A DNA stretch of 64,000 nt from Chaunax sp. Z400 (GCA_037577475.1 CM075204.1:7006355-7070354); one strand, 5' to 3'. Shown: positions 23,401 through 35,273, counted from the first letter of the stretch. Translations and numbers: made by a program. Notes: generated by a model from the letters alone, not told the origin.

Positions 23401-26400
23401 TAGGTGGTGGGAGGGGGGGGTTCACAGGTTGGTCGCTGAGACATCACTGCAGGCTGTGCATGCTGTAGCCCCCCCTCCCTCCAGAGATGCTCAGTTTGGC
23501 TGTGACTCAGCACAACTCCAGACAGTCAGCGCAGCATGGTTTGACATGTCGCAACAAATAGCAGTAGAGCTGGACCAGGACTTTCCTTTGGACTTCTAAT
23601 GCATGAAAGAAAAAAGTTTGTGTGGCTGTGGCTCAGGAGGTAGAGAGGTCATCCACTCATCAGAAGGTTGGTGGTTCGATTCCCATTCTCTGCAGTCTGC
23701 ATGTCAGAGTATCCTTGAACAAAATACCGAACCTGAATTTGCTCCCCTGTTGCTGTAATGGCTGCCCACTGCTGCAGTATGCCACTCATAGATAGGTAAA
23801 GATCGATACTTTATTGCTCCTGAGGGACATGTATGCTTTGTCCTTTTTTCCTCTTGTCCTGTCCATGACAGTGCTGTATGTGTATTGTCTCAGCAGGCGG
23901 TGCACAAAGCGCACACCCAGAAGCAAAAGCTGTCTGCAGGCTGAGTCTTTGTTCTCATTACTTGCTTACATGCCACAGAGCAAAAATGAATCCACCAACA
24001 GTCCCTGATTTGAATCTGATGATATTTTTTTTTTTTTTTAAGAGTGCAGTTTCATCATTGCATGACCAACAGGACTGCCTTGTCCTTGTCCCCACAGAAA
24101 GCGACCAGGAAAACGGACAAGGCTCAGCCGGATGAGCTGGATGTGACGGACCTCAGCGACCAGGGCCTGAGGGATGAGCTGCTCAGACACGGCGTGGACG
24201 TGGGGCCCATTGTGGGTGAGTCCTCCATGTTATAGCGCATGAAGCGGCAACATCTGCCCTCAGCACACCGTATGACTGCACCAAGGGGATTTGGAGTGTT
24301 TGTGCCGCACATTACACACCAGTGATGGAATTCACAAGTGGATTTGACAGGCTGAGTGCAGTTCAGACCACAGATTGGTAACAAGACGAGTTGAAACTTG
24401 CACCTAAATGCGATGCAGAAGTTTTGAAGCGTTGGGGGAAAAAAGCCCTGACAGTTTATAACAATGCAATGAGATTAGTCATTGTGACACTTCCATAGTA
24501 ACAACTCTGAACATTTTTTTTTAAGTGTCAAGTTACATTTATTTGTGTAGCCCCAAATCACAGCAGAAGTTTGATGACAGTGTTGGAGTTACACAGTCGA
24601 ACTCCAGGCTGTCTAAACAGTCTGTAGCACCTGATTGGGTGTCATAAGCAGTTTAAGCTCCGAATCTGTTTCTAAACATGATTTATGTGTCCTCACTGCG
24701 TGGCTCAGGAGGTGCAGCGGTCATCCACTGTTCAATCACTGGCCCATATGATCTATGTCGACGTGTTTGTGCAAGACCCTGAACCCCAGCTAGCTCCCGT
24801 CGCTGTGTGAGCATTCTGTGAATGGCTGTCACTCCTGATGAGTATTGCATGGTAGCTTCTGCCACCATCGTGTGAATGTGTGATAGCCATTTAGTACTTG
24901 AAGCATTTAAAAATGGCATCATTTGTAATAATCCACCACTGTACTCTAATCCCGGGGGTTGTCCCTGGATTGTGAATGATGTCATTGTTTGAAAAGTGGC
25001 TGTAAGAGAATAATAACGAACTGAGGCAGAGGTGGACTGACTGCTCCGCCGTGTTATCAACGTCATGTTTCAACCAGTGGGAAACAAACCATTAGCTCTC
25101 TGGGAAAGATGCTGTCCAAGAAGCTGAATGGATGCAGAAATGGAGTTTTCTCTGGTTTCTCTGTGTTAATATTAGTCTTTGGGTGATGATGTGGAAAGTA
25201 TTCACTATATACTTCTAGTTCATCTCACAGATGTTATTACTTTAACATTAAATGAAAACTTGTGACCATCTGCTGGCTTCAGTGAAGACAAGTAACTAGA
25301 TAACTAGCATGGTACTGCACCGCCTTGAAAGTAATCAATAATCACTCGGCACTAATCGACTACTAATCGATTAGTATTAACCCCCCACACACACACATAC
25401 ACAGAGAGAGAGATGGGAGCTAATTTGCTAATTTTTCAACTCGCTAAACGAGTTTGCTCATGTGCATTATCATCAAATAGTTTTTCCAGTCTTGTGGTGA
25501 TGATTTTTCTAGATGGCAAAAACTGTCGTCTCAAAAAAAAGAAAAAAAGGAAAAAAAAGAAAAGCTGACACATATTGTGCATACACAAATTGTGCATATA
25601 CACATATTGTGCATACACAAATTGTGCATATACACATATTGTGCATACACAAATTGTGCATATACACATATTGTGCATACACAAATTGTGCATATACACA
25701 TATTGTGCATACACAAATTGTGCATATACACATATTGTGCATACACAAATTGTGCATACACATATTGTGCATATACACAAATTGTGCATATACACAAATT
25801 GTGCATATACACATATTGTGCATACACATATTGTGCATATACACAAATTGTGCATATACACATATTGTGCATACACATATTGTGCATACACAAATTGTGC
25901 ATATACACATATTGTGCATACACAAATTGTGCATATACACAAATTGTGCATATACACATATTGTGCATACACAAATTGTGCATATACACATATTGTGCAT
26001 ATACACGAATTGTGCATACACAAATTGTGCATACACATATACCATATGCTGTAGTGGCGCCTTTTGCTTTAGAAATTTCCATGAAACTTCTATCTATTTA
26101 GAAAAGATTGAGGTTCATTTTTTAAGCTCCTCCTGCTCCAGTTTTCATTAGCACAGTTTTGACTTTCATTTCTGCCTGACTGCCAAACTGAAAGAGATTG
26201 TATTCGTGCAAATACTCATAGGTATGACTCCTCCCCCCTGGTGGTTCTTGTTTTTCTCGCCCTCATCATGAAGCAGCTGTCTTAAGCCGGCTGTGTAAGA
26301 ACTTGTGTGTGCGTTTTTTCTTTTGACTGTATGCGTGATTATGCATGAGGCAGTGAGAGCAGAGTAGACGCGTGAATGAACAGAGGAACTGTCCACACTG

Positions 26401-29400
26401 ACTGACGACTGCAGCTGTTGTGCTGCTCACAATACCGCTTTTGTTGCACAGCCAGTGTAGACGAGATGTGAAACATGCTAATATGAAAGGCTAATGAAAA
26501 AAACACTACGGAAACATAAATATTAGTAAATAATCACAATGACGATGGAAGTAACACAAAGAAGACCCAGTATAGAGTAGACCCTTTAGTTAGTGACTAC
26601 TGAAACTTCACTGGGTGGTGTTCAGTTGTAATCTCATGGATTGTTAATCTCCATTCTCAATGAGCCTTTGAAGCCGTTTATAAAGGTGTGACTCTTGCAG
26701 CTGTGCAGGGGAACACATCTGTGCCCTCTATTGAAAACAGTGGTCTGCTGTCCATCATACTGACAAGTGCAATACCATAATATCATGTTCTGTTGTCCTA
26801 CTAGGTGTAAATCACATAAACACTACTGGAGTACTGTACAAGGTGCCGTCATAGGGGAATCCCTGCACTGTAGGTAATACACTGATAGATAAGTACCTCA
26901 TACAACCCCACTACAAAAAACCTTTTATGTTGCATTGGCAGGTGGCCAAATAGTAATATTACTGGCTAATAGTATTACTTAAGACAAGCCGAGTACTTTT
27001 CTTCCACTTGCTTTGATCATCACAAATTGAATGATTCGATCATACGACCGTAAATTGTAAATCATCACATCTATAATGTAAGAACTGACAGTAAGCAGTA
27101 AGACACCCACAGTAAGCTACTTCTCCATTCAGAGGAGGCTGGGCTTGTTCTGGTCTGCATATGCACCAGGTGGACGTCGATTCTCTTCTCGTCACGCTCA
27201 CTGGCATTCAGACACTGACACGTGGTTTCATGAGTTTCTCCTCTCTGCTCAATTTCGCAGCCTCCACGCGTAAACTGTATGAAAAGAAACTTGTGAAACT
27301 GCTGGATGCTCATCCGCTGCTGCCAGAGCTGGTTCCCACTGAGGTCCAAGTCAACCACAACGGCAACCCTGAATCAGACCTCTACAGTGACAAGGAGGAT
27401 GGTAAGAACCAGTCATCAGCCTAGAATCTTTTTCCAAAGGCTGATATAATAATGAGCTGATTAATCAGCAGGTATCACCCTCCACTCCTACCAAAAACAT
27501 TTACAGCGTCAAAACTTAAGTCTTTTACTTTAATTTAGAAATGAATAACTTGAACTGAACATCGAAGTCATAATTATAAGTGTCACAGCTGTAGCTGCTA
27601 CACATTTGCATCAGCATCCACTTCCCCGAGCTTACAGGACGTTATCAGATTCATTGCAGATAGGAAGCTCACAATAATTGAAATTTCATTGCCTCAATTT
27701 TTTAACAAAACTGCTAAGAGATGGACGCTATTGTAAGTCACTTTACTTTAAAGACCTTCTCTTAAAATCCTGACATCGTTAGCTACGATGTCAAAACAAC
27801 ACAACATTAAAAAAAACTAACAAAAACATGAAGTACTGTATGTTTGGATTGTGAGGAAATGTAGTGTGCCTTTGACCAGTTGTAGGAGAATGATTAGTAC
27901 TGAAATGAACAGAATGTAATCATTGCTTAAATTGACAGACTAATTAGAATGTATTGCATTTTGTCAGAGGTGACAGAAGCACCAGTGGCCGAGTTCGTGG
28001 CAGAACCTGAACTGGCTCCAGTGGTGGAGAGACCGTTGAGGAGCCGAGGGAAGACGGGCCATACCGGCAGCAGCCAGCACCACACGGTAAGAAATGTGTT
28101 GATCTGTCTGTCGAGAGGAGAGAGAGGGAGGAGCTGAGCTGTTGGCTGGTTGAATATCCTGGACACAATCGCACAGTGAGTTTGAGCTTAGGAATGTGCC
28201 CCACCTGCTGCATCAAACGAGACGGCAAGAAAATCACAACTCCTGTCCATGTGCAGCCCTGCAAAGACGCTTGGAGGGACTTCCATGCTGTCCAGTGGTG
28301 TGTTGGTGGGACGGGTTAAACTGTAGGGACCGTTCTGTCACATTCTGAAGGTGGTTCAGTGGTTAACATGGTGGTCAGACAGCATTTTGTTTGAAGTGGT
28401 CACATGGTTAGAGGTGGACATTATCACACAGGACGCCCTCTGCTGCTCCTAATGTGCACCTACAGCTGCTTATGGTGAAGTACAAGAAGATCAGTGAAGG
28501 GATGTGAGAAATGTGGTCATCTTATAGAGGAAGCAGACCGACAACACAACAAGACAGAGACACAACGGTTGTAGTTACAGGGCTTTAATGGTTCTACAAA
28601 GCAGGAAAACAACAATCAGTCTAAGTATCTCATCTTAGTAGGTTGTAGGTAGGCTAAATGTATGTAGGTCAAATATGTAGGCGTTGTTTTGTGCTTTTCC
28701 TGGACCAATCTAAATGTAACCCATCAATTATTATATTTATTTATTATTTATTTTATTTACAGTAAAGTTTATTTGTTAGAGACGGCAACCAGGCCATGTT
28801 ATTTTTAATGCTTCAGCATTAAGAAACAGTATCCAAATAAAAAGCAGATAAAACAAAGTATAAAAATATCTAGAATCTCTCTCTTTTTTCTCTCTATCAT
28901 CTCTCTCTCTATTTCTATCTATTATCTCTATTTCTCTCTGTCATCTCTCTCCATCTCTCTCTATCATCTCTCATTTCTCTCTATCATCTCTCATTTCTCT
29001 CTATCATCTCTCTTTCTCTCTATCATCTCTATCATCTCTCTCTTTCTCTCTATCATCTCTCTCTATCATTTCTCTCTATCATCTCATTTCTCTCTATCAT
29101 CTCATTTCTCTCTATCATCTCTCATTTCTCTCTATCATCTCTCATTTCTCTCTATCATCTCTCTCTATCATCTCTCTCTATCATCTCTCTCTTTCTCTCT
29201 ATCATCTCTCTCTATCATTTCTCTCTATCATCTCTCTCTATCATTTCTCTCTATCATCTCATTTCTCTCTATCATCTCATTTCTCTCTATCATCTCTCAT
29301 TTCTCTCTATCATCTCTCATTTCTCTCTATCATCTCTCTCTTTCTATCATCTCATTTCTCTCTATCATCTCTCATTTCTCTCTATCATCTCTCATTTCTC

Positions 29401-32232
29401 TCTATCATCTCTCTTTCTCTCTATCATCTCTGTCATCTCTCTCTTTCTCTCTATCATCTCTCTATCATTTCTCTCTATCATCTCTCTCTATCATCTCTCA
29501 TTTCTCTCTATCATCCCTCTCTTTCTCTCTCTATCATCTCTCTCTATCATCTCTATCATTTCTCTCTATCAAACCTCTCTTTCTCTCTATTTCTCTCAGT
29601 CATCTCTATCATTTCTCTATCATCTCTCTCTATCATCTCTCTCTATCATCTCTCTCTATCATCTCTCTCTATCATCTCTCTCTATCATCTCTCTTTTTCT
29701 CTCTATCATCTCTCTCTCTCTCTCTTTCTCTCAGTCATCTCTATCATTTCTCTATCATCTCTCTCTATCATCTCTCTCTATCATCTCTCTATCATTTCTC
29801 TATCATCTCTCTCTATCATCTCTCTCTATCATCTCTCTCTATCATCTCTCTCTATCATCTCTCTTTTTCTCTCTATCATCTCTCTCTATCATCTCTCTCT
29901 TTCTCTCTATCATCTCTCTCTATCATCTCTCTATCATCTCTCTTTTTCTCTCTATCATCTCTCTCTTTCTCTCTATCTCTCTTTCTCTCTATCATCTCTC
30001 TTTCTCTCTATCATCTCTCTATTTCTCTATCATCTCTCTATAATCTATCATTTCTCTCCTTCATCTCTCTATCATCTCTCTCTATCATCCCTCTCTCTGT
30101 CTATCAAGCCTGAAACATAGACAATCACAGCTCAACATTTTTGTGCGTACTTTACACAGATGTGCAGCATGTTTCTTATTTACATGATCTCACTCCCAGC
30201 ATCAGCGTCTTCCTCTCCACTTCCGCCTGCTTCAGTTTTCTTACCACCGTGTCCGACTGAGCGTTTCCTCTGTGTACTGCTTAACACTGAACTATAAAAC
30301 TGGCCTCTGTCACGCGGTCGTTATCCCCAGTGAGATGTATCCATGAATGGTTGGTGTTTAGGTCACGCTCTCCATGTTTATGTTGTCTTCAGGTGGAGAA
30401 GATCGCAGCCAGCGACCAAACCCCAAATGTGGAGGAGAGTGACGTTCTGATGGAGTCCTTCCGCAATGATGTCAGCAGTCCAACAGGAATCACGTAAGTC
30501 ACCAATCTTTACTTCTGGCATCAGCTAATGCTTTTTCATTGTTAATAAAATGGTCGAACACAAAAACAAAGACCAATCACAAGTTACCAGAGCCTAATGT
30601 GATGTTTTCAGTCAGCAGTCAAATATCCTAAGGTATTCATTTTATGACAACTTTACTTTTTATAATGTAGTCCTACTGCAAATGATGTTTAAATGAAGAC
30701 GGAATTAGTCTGGAAATTAGACAATGAATGGGCTCTTCAGTGCCGCACCTCACACCTTCTTAAGTTTTTAAGCCAGGCTTTCTGCTTGGCCACAACCAGG
30801 GTTACCATGGTAACACCCTTGTCCTCCTTGTGTTATGTCAACATCATTAAATGGCAGAAGCTGTTGGAATGCACACATCTTTTTCTCACTTGTACCTATT
30901 CCCATACCTAACTCATGGAATCAGCCTGATTGTACATCCAACACCAAAAATACTCTTTAACCCAAATCTAGTGAGAACACAGCAGAAACTCTGAATATTA
31001 GAATGACATCGATAAATACACTGTGTTTCACTCGGCTCAGTCTTGATAAGGCAGGTAAAACCACTCACTTCACCTAATAAAGTCTATATTGGTGCAGATG
31101 CGGTATGATGCACCTGCTGCTGCTAACTGATCATAATAGTAATAACAATTATAGTAATAATAATACAGTAATAATAACAGTAATAATGATATCAATAGTA
31201 ATAATAATAGTAGTAATAATAATAGTAGTAATAATCAGGGGTGCACATAAAATTTTTGATCTGGTTCTCAAATGAGCAGCTGAAGATGTTGCTTGTTGCT
31301 CACCTTTTGTGCCGCATGAAGCCGACATGTTTCAGGTCAGGGGTTCACAAAATGTCACCCTCGACCCCCAAAATAACGGTTCCAGAGACTCGTGACCCCC
31401 ACCATCCCCAGAGGTGGTTGAAGCACACAAACATCAAGCGCACAAGCACTAATAGGCGTATTAAAACACACAATACATATTTTTATTTGCATGGTCTACT
31501 ATTTATCTTAGTAAGAAAGTAATAAAGGCTAAATAAAATAGACTACTTCTAATCATCTCATTCAAATAACCGTAAAAAAAACTAAATGTTTCGTATAGCA
31601 TTACACTCCTACTGCTGAATGTTTGACACATGAGGCTGATGTGCATCCTGAGCCTGACAATGCTCATAATGAATGATTTCTTTGTGACACTAGAAGATGA
31701 GTGAACATATCAGGCTCAGTGAAGTGCTGAATTATGTGCAAATGTGAACCTGATTGTTCACAGACAAAAACAGTTCCTTTCACCTTCAGATGATGATTGT
31801 TGTGAAATCCTTGTCTCTCGCAGCGCCACCTGTCGACGACCCATTAAAGGAGCCGCTGATCGACCAATCAGGTCCAGTGACCTGTGGAAAAATGAAAATT
31901 TCCTCTTCTCTCCAAAAGCCACCAAGACTACCAGCTCATCCTCGCTCTACACAGAGAGCTGCAGTGTCAGCAAAGTCACCAGCCTCCCACCCTCCATCTC
32001 CTTGAACTCCTCCGCCTCCTCTTTCTCCACCTGCTCCTCCAGGCCTCTGTCTGCAGCGCCCCCTGCAGCTCAGACCAAAGCAGCCCCCCGCAACATGTCT
32101 CTATGGAGGAAGCTTTTCCTGATGGCCATTGTGGCTGCTTTCCTGTTCTTGATTTACCAAGCCATGGAGACCAACAGCATCAACCCATTTGCTGCCACGG
32201 AAACAGAAGTGATGAGTGGCAGCACAGAATAG
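14481..32232 (+). CDS. tmpo: Thymopoietin / lamina-associated polypeptide 2 (LAP2), beta/gamma-type
   Basis: Six coding exons: 14481-14723, 24098-24215, 27261-27401, 27968-28086, 30393-30493 and 31824-32232. They total 1131 nt, or 376 aa, with all phases consistent. Exon 1 encodes the LEM-like DNA-binding domain (MPEYLDDPSVLTKDKLKSEL; VYVQLYLMNLTAQN), then FSSDEE. Exons 2-3 encode the LEM domain (about residues 94-138: DELDVTDLSDQGL, VASTRKLYEKKL), which binds BAF. The last exon has the conserved CRRPIKGAA block and a single membrane helix near residues 338-355 (FLMAIVAAFLFLIYQAME), followed by a short lumenal tail. Known role: an inner nuclear membrane protein binding B-type lamins and BAF-DNA. 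The length is nearer mammalian LAP2 gamma than beta, and no large LAP2-alpha-type exon was seen. Intron 1 is 9.4 kb and repeat-rich. Confidence 0.96.
15974..16412. repeat. 14-bp minisatellite, about 31 copies
   Basis: Tandem copies of GTTGGTCACCACAG, with a recurrent variant having CATCACAG and rarer GTTAGTC units. Because 14 is not a multiple of 3 and no unit phase creates a stop, long frames run through it in all three plus-strand phases. These are artefacts, not genes. It lies in tmpo intron 1. Confidence 0.97.
16555..17940. other. tmpo intron 1, no gene; hAT-like word at left
   Basis: CAGGGGTCTTCAATTAAAAT at about 16556 resembles a hAT-type terminal sequence. From about 17735 the text TTAGGGACGAACCGAT, followed by AAGTACAAGTACTTACA, resembles another fish non-autonomous element. 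Neither can be delimited. Confidence 0.35.
17945..18899 (-). pseudogene. Non-LTR retrotransposon (LINE) reverse transcriptase and 3' end, decayed
   Basis: On the minus strand 18899-18606 reads KFAYQNDIGVDDAIIHLL and VRMTFFDFSSAFK, the reverse-transcriptase motif with the first catalytic Asp. The next frame (18631-18359) reads LRTLQVDSSLVTWITDYLAG and RPQYVRLQGG. Then 18354-18230 gives DRQLKSFLPTAIKLFN, the usual LINE carboxyl tail. The D-D active-site region is missing or frameshifted. Typical fish 3' words (CTTTATTCATCCTGCAGGGG) close it near 17945. It looks like an L2/CR1/Rex1-type LINE; the subfamily is not resolved. The insertion lies in tmpo intron 1, opposite to the gene. Confidence 0.8.
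18900..19577 (-). mobile_element. Second LINE 3' end, interrupted by a SINE
   Basis: On the minus strand 19577-19380 reads GRRFKAPPRKTNRYSKSFIL, then SAVRLLN, a LINE carboxyl-terminal tail. Its 3' UTR-like part with GTTATTTATCCC is at 18910-19110, beyond a SINE inserted at 19123-19362. Confidence 0.65.
19123..19362 (+). mobile_element. tRNA-derived SINE with poly(A) tail
   Basis: The head has an RNA polymerase III A box (TGGCTCAGGAGGTAGAGCGG) and B box (GGTTCGATCCC) at tRNA-like spacing. The body reads TCCTTGAGCAAAGACACTGA and GCTGCCCACTGCTCCT, and a run of about 27 A ends it (about 19336-19362). The intact boxes and long A tail suggest a fairly young copy. Confidence 0.8.
19578..21430. other. 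tmpo intron 1, no gene recognised
   Basis: Ordinary intron sequence. Open frames of 76-137 codons at 20260-21092 on both strands are low-complexity Arg/Lys- or Leu/Ser-rich products with no domain. A partial internal repeat of words (AATGCTGCCAGACGTA at 20951 and 21028) is visible. Confidence 0.4.
21455..21650 (-). mobile_element. Tc1-like transposase scrap
   Basis: The minus strand around 21570-21530 reads MMWGCFAASGTGT, matching the WGCF-ASG motif before the second catalytic Asp of Tc1 transposases. The matching sense-strand words GGAACGCTGAGATTGGTTGC and GCCACCAGATGTAA follow. No ends are preserved. A run of 15 C follows at 21652-21666. Confidence 0.6.
21930..22265. repeat. AT-rich minisatellite based on ATTAACACAT
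   Basis: Tandem 10-12-bp units of the form ATTAACACATTT / ATTAACACATAT, with occasional deletions, run for about 330 bp in tmpo intron 1. Confidence 0.93.
23626..23812 (+). mobile_element. tRNA-headed SINE-like repeat
   Basis: Head TGGCTCAGGAGGTAGAGAGG and B box GGTTCGATTCCC are followed by GTCTGCATGTCAGAGTATCC and GCTGCCCACTGCTG. It is the same family as 19123. Confidence 0.75.
24698..24895 (+). mobile_element. SINE-like repeat with eroded B box
   Basis: GGCTCAGGAGGTGCAGCGGT begins the copy, but the GGTTCGA B box is lost. The body words CCCTGAACCCCAGCTAGCTC and TGCATGGTAGCTTCTGCCAC are recognisable. Confidence 0.65.
25571..26041. repeat. 32-bp higher-order minisatellite (15 + 17 bp)
   Basis: Units TGTGCATACACAAAT (15 bp) and TGTGCATATACACATAT (17 bp) alternate, giving a 32-bp higher-order period with some unit swaps. 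All the long overlapping frames through it on both strands (159-212 codons) follow from the repeat. It lies in tmpo intron 2. Confidence 0.95.
26042..27260. other. tmpo intron 2 remainder, nothing recognised
   Basis: No open frame with family resemblance and no clear repeat; it ends at the exon 3 acceptor AATTTCGCAG (27251-27260). Confidence 0.4.
28875..30112. repeat. 1.2-kb pyrimidine (CTCTCTATCAT)n satellite
   Basis: An almost uninterrupted run of short units CTCTCTATCAT / CATTTCTCTCTAT / CTCTTTCTCT. The plus (sense) strand is nearly all C and T, with an A only in each TATCAT or CAT. Local higher-order blocks repeat, for example the order at 29041-29220 versus 29221-29400. It fills tmpo intron 4, 280 bp before exon 5. 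Confidence 0.96.
31126..31238. repeat. (AAT/AGT)n microsatellite
   Basis: Imperfect trinucleotide AATAATAGT repeats in tmpo intron 5. Confidence 0.85.
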
Positions 32233-32600
32233 AGAGCACAGGATGTGTCTGAGGGGGGAAACAGATACCTGCCTGCTTCCATTTTATGCTTTTTTTTAAT
32301 TTCTGAATCTTCCTTGTAGCCATTTTTTTTTCACAGGTGCAAAGAAATCGACATCTTTGCCCTTTTTTATTTCCTCCATTTGAGGCTTTCTTTACCTTCA
32401 GTTTCTAACTCAGATGTCAGTGAATCCCTATAGAGAAGTGATATGGCAATTTCAGTGACACTTAAAGGATCTTCATGAACCGTTGATTCAGTCTGTGAGC
32501 TGAAGACGAAGCCAGTCTTCATCAACTCTCAGAAACACAACTAGTAGCTGTCATAGAAATATGTGGACTTATTTTTATATTACATGTGACTTGTTTATGT

Positions 32601-32641
<41 letters not shown>

Positions 32642-32890
32642 TGGTTCACACTTTGCCTTAGTGTCTGTCTCTGTCAGTCATAAAAAGCCTTGATGATGGA
32701 GTTTGAATCAGTAATTTTATTTTGTACTTTACTTGATTATCATTGTTAATGACACGGGGAGGCTTGTTATTGTAATCCAAATGCTTCTAAATCTTTTCTT
32801 AATGTTCTTGTCTGATGAGAGTCCCTATATATTCTACTTCATTATGTATTCACTGTCGCTATATTCACTCAATAAACTATTGTTCTAACC
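32233..32890 (+). promoter_or_regulatory. tmpo: tmpo 3' UTR with (GT)n and AATAAA
   Basis: The UTR follows the TAG at 32230-32232. It contains a (GT)n run at about 32602-32640 and a canonical AATAAA at 32871-32876, the likely polyadenylation signal. A downstream GT/T-rich stretch (GGGTCTGTAAGAGGTTTTTA) fits a cleavage element. Confidence 0.7.
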
Positions 32891-35200
32891 GGGTCTGTAA
32901 GAGGTTTTTATTCATGAGGTTGTAAAGAAGTTCCTTCTGTTAAGGTTTGATTCATGACAAATTTGCCTTGTAAAAAGCCATAAAAAGAGACGGAACAAAA
33001 CTCCATCGTGTAACTTTGTTCAAATGAAAAAAAAACAATACTTTATAGGGAATCCATCCATTATCTCTGACCACTTATCATTTTGCAGCTTGGGTCGATT
33101 TGAACTGACATCAGATGAGCAGACAGGTTGTCATTTAATCAAAAGGGCCGACATATAGTACAAAAAGGCAATATTTCAACCCAAAGGTGCATCATGTATT
33201 CAAGGAAGTATGTCAATAATAATGACAATTTAAAGCAAGCCTGAGAAACTCAGCTGGTTACAAATACCAAACAATAGTAGATGCTAAAATACACATTTAT
33301 TTAAGTGAGTTGAATTAAGCTGCAGTATGTAACCTGTATAAAACAACTCTGCCACGTTTTCTCAAACTGTCACCATGTCCTCAGAGTAGCAGAGGACACA
33401 GATAATCTATGAGAAGAATCAGGCTGCTATAGCCCCACCCAGTGTTCGTAAAGCCATTTGCAAGAATCTTCTTGGGAGGATGCTCGTTTATGCAGATCAT
33501 GCTTTGACCTGACACAGCTGCCTATGAGCAATGTTGTATCGGGAGGTCAAAGGAGTAAACTGATCTGTAAATACAGGAGAACCTAAGAACCGCCCCACAA
33601 GTGCATGACACAGCACAGGAGAGCCGGCTCTCCAGGTCAGGACTCAGCAGTCAACCTGCATCTAAAGGATGAGGGACACTCCTTTTAAATTAGCTTCATT
33701 GAAACATGAGGATGGAGGGTTTTTTTTCACTTCTCTTTTTTCTCCTCCATGTGTCTGTGCACATTTGTCTGCCTTGCTTGAATTGTAGCTACACTAGCAC
33801 AAACTGTGCCTTGAAAACGCTGTGAGAATGGGGCAACCATCCTATAACGGGGGTGGGGGTTTACGCCACCACCTGTCACCCACATACAATGCAGCCTTAG
33901 CATCTCTCCCCAGACAGCTTCACCACCTCACACTTAAAATCAAGTGAAACTGATAATAATGTAAATGACTCACAAACCACTTATCTCCTCAACCTAATGA
34001 CTCATAATAGTGCTGGGTGGGTCAACGGTAGCGTTAACCTCACAGGAGATTACATACCGGAAACTCCCCATCAGTCAGAACTGAAGAAGCCTCTTGGATG
34101 AGAGGTGAAACGTCTTCAAACCTTAAACAGAAGTCCAGATGCTTCTAAAAGAAAACTGCAATAATCCACCATGCCTGAATCTAAACCACCAATCAGAGCC
34201 AGGAGGAGTGTCTGACTGAGTGTTCATCACTCTGGTGATTGCTGCTACAGGCAGCCCCCCCTCTTCCTGTGGATGTTCTCACTCGGTTAAGCATGGCAGC
34301 CTCCCCTGCGGGGAGGGGCTTTGGAGGCAGGGCTAGAGCCCAGCGTGGAGAAAGGGTGAGGGACCTGTAAACTGTACTCCAAAATCTTCACGCTGTCTGC
34401 TCTCTTCTCACTCCTACAGACTGCAGCTTTAATAATATATGACTTATATAAATATGGAATTTTGCAGGGTATAAATCTTTGTACCAGCCTCTGCAAGACA
34501 TGATGTTTTTGAGATATTCCTTTTTTAATATGAATTATTTTCTTCATAATTGTGTTGTTTATGTTGCATATTTACTCATTTGTTTAGTTTTATTTTGTTT
34601 TTATGCTTATAATTTTGCTGCTGTAATACTGCAAATTTCCCCGTTGTGGGACTAATCTAGGATTACCTTATCTTAATACAATATAATATAATACAATAAA
34701 AAACACAATACTATAATGTAATAACACAATACTTTAATGAAATAATACAAATACTACATACAATACAATACTACAAATACAATAATACAAAATTATAGAC
34801 AAAACTGCAATTAGAAAATGCATTTCCTGATGAAAATACTGAAAACTGAAAGAAAAAAAGTTGACATCCACCAGTCTGGTTTTCGAGGATATGAATATTT
34901 TATGCATTCATTTCAACTATACAGATACAGTGCAATCATATGTAGCCTAAACATGAAATACTTCTGCTCTAGAGTAACTAGAGTCAAAGTAAATTCTGGT
35001 CTTGCACAAACTCAATTCCTCTCCATCTCTTATCCATGTCTATGCCTGCTGCACTGACTGAACTAACAACATCCGGTCCGTTGTCCCTCGGACTGTGAGT
35101 CCCGTACGCACACAAATAAGTTCCGCACATGCACTGGAACCGAACCATATATAGCGGCTATAGAGAGATAGATAGATAGATAGACAGATAGGAGGAGGAG
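32891..35200. other. tmpo-slc25a3 intergenic region
   Basis: No gene is recognised. It contains a hammerhead-like motif inside a dispersed repeat (about 33950-34150, listed separately), AT-rich AATAC-type repeats at 34675-34800, and a (GATA)n run at 35165-35185. Words near 33765-33795 (CTTGAATTGTAGCTACACT) recur at 40950-40975 in slc25a3 intron 4, marking a small dispersed repeat. Confidence 0.5.
34078..34117 (+). ncRNA. Hammerhead-ribozyme-like core (minimal helix III)
   Basis: The sequence gives, in order: GAA (helix I 5'), CTGAAGA (fits CUGANGA), a helix II hairpin CCTCT-TGGATG-AGAGG, GAAA, a minimal C/G helix III, the cleavage triplet GTC, and TTC (helix I 3'). All conserved core positions of the hammerhead are present in the right order. 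Helix I is only 3 bp and helix III has no loop, as in minimal hammerheads of Penelope-like elements, which are thought to act as dimers. It sits in a dispersed repeat between tmpo and slc25a3. Activity is not shown. Confidence 0.5.
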
Positions 35201-35273
35201 GAATAAAAGAGGAAGATTACCCTCGGAAGTTCTTACAAGCGCCGCCTTAATTTATTCATAAACCAGTTTTGTG

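Noticed and set aside
25436..26151. Several frames of 159-212 codons on both strands
   Set aside because: They are artefacts of the 32-bp minisatellite.
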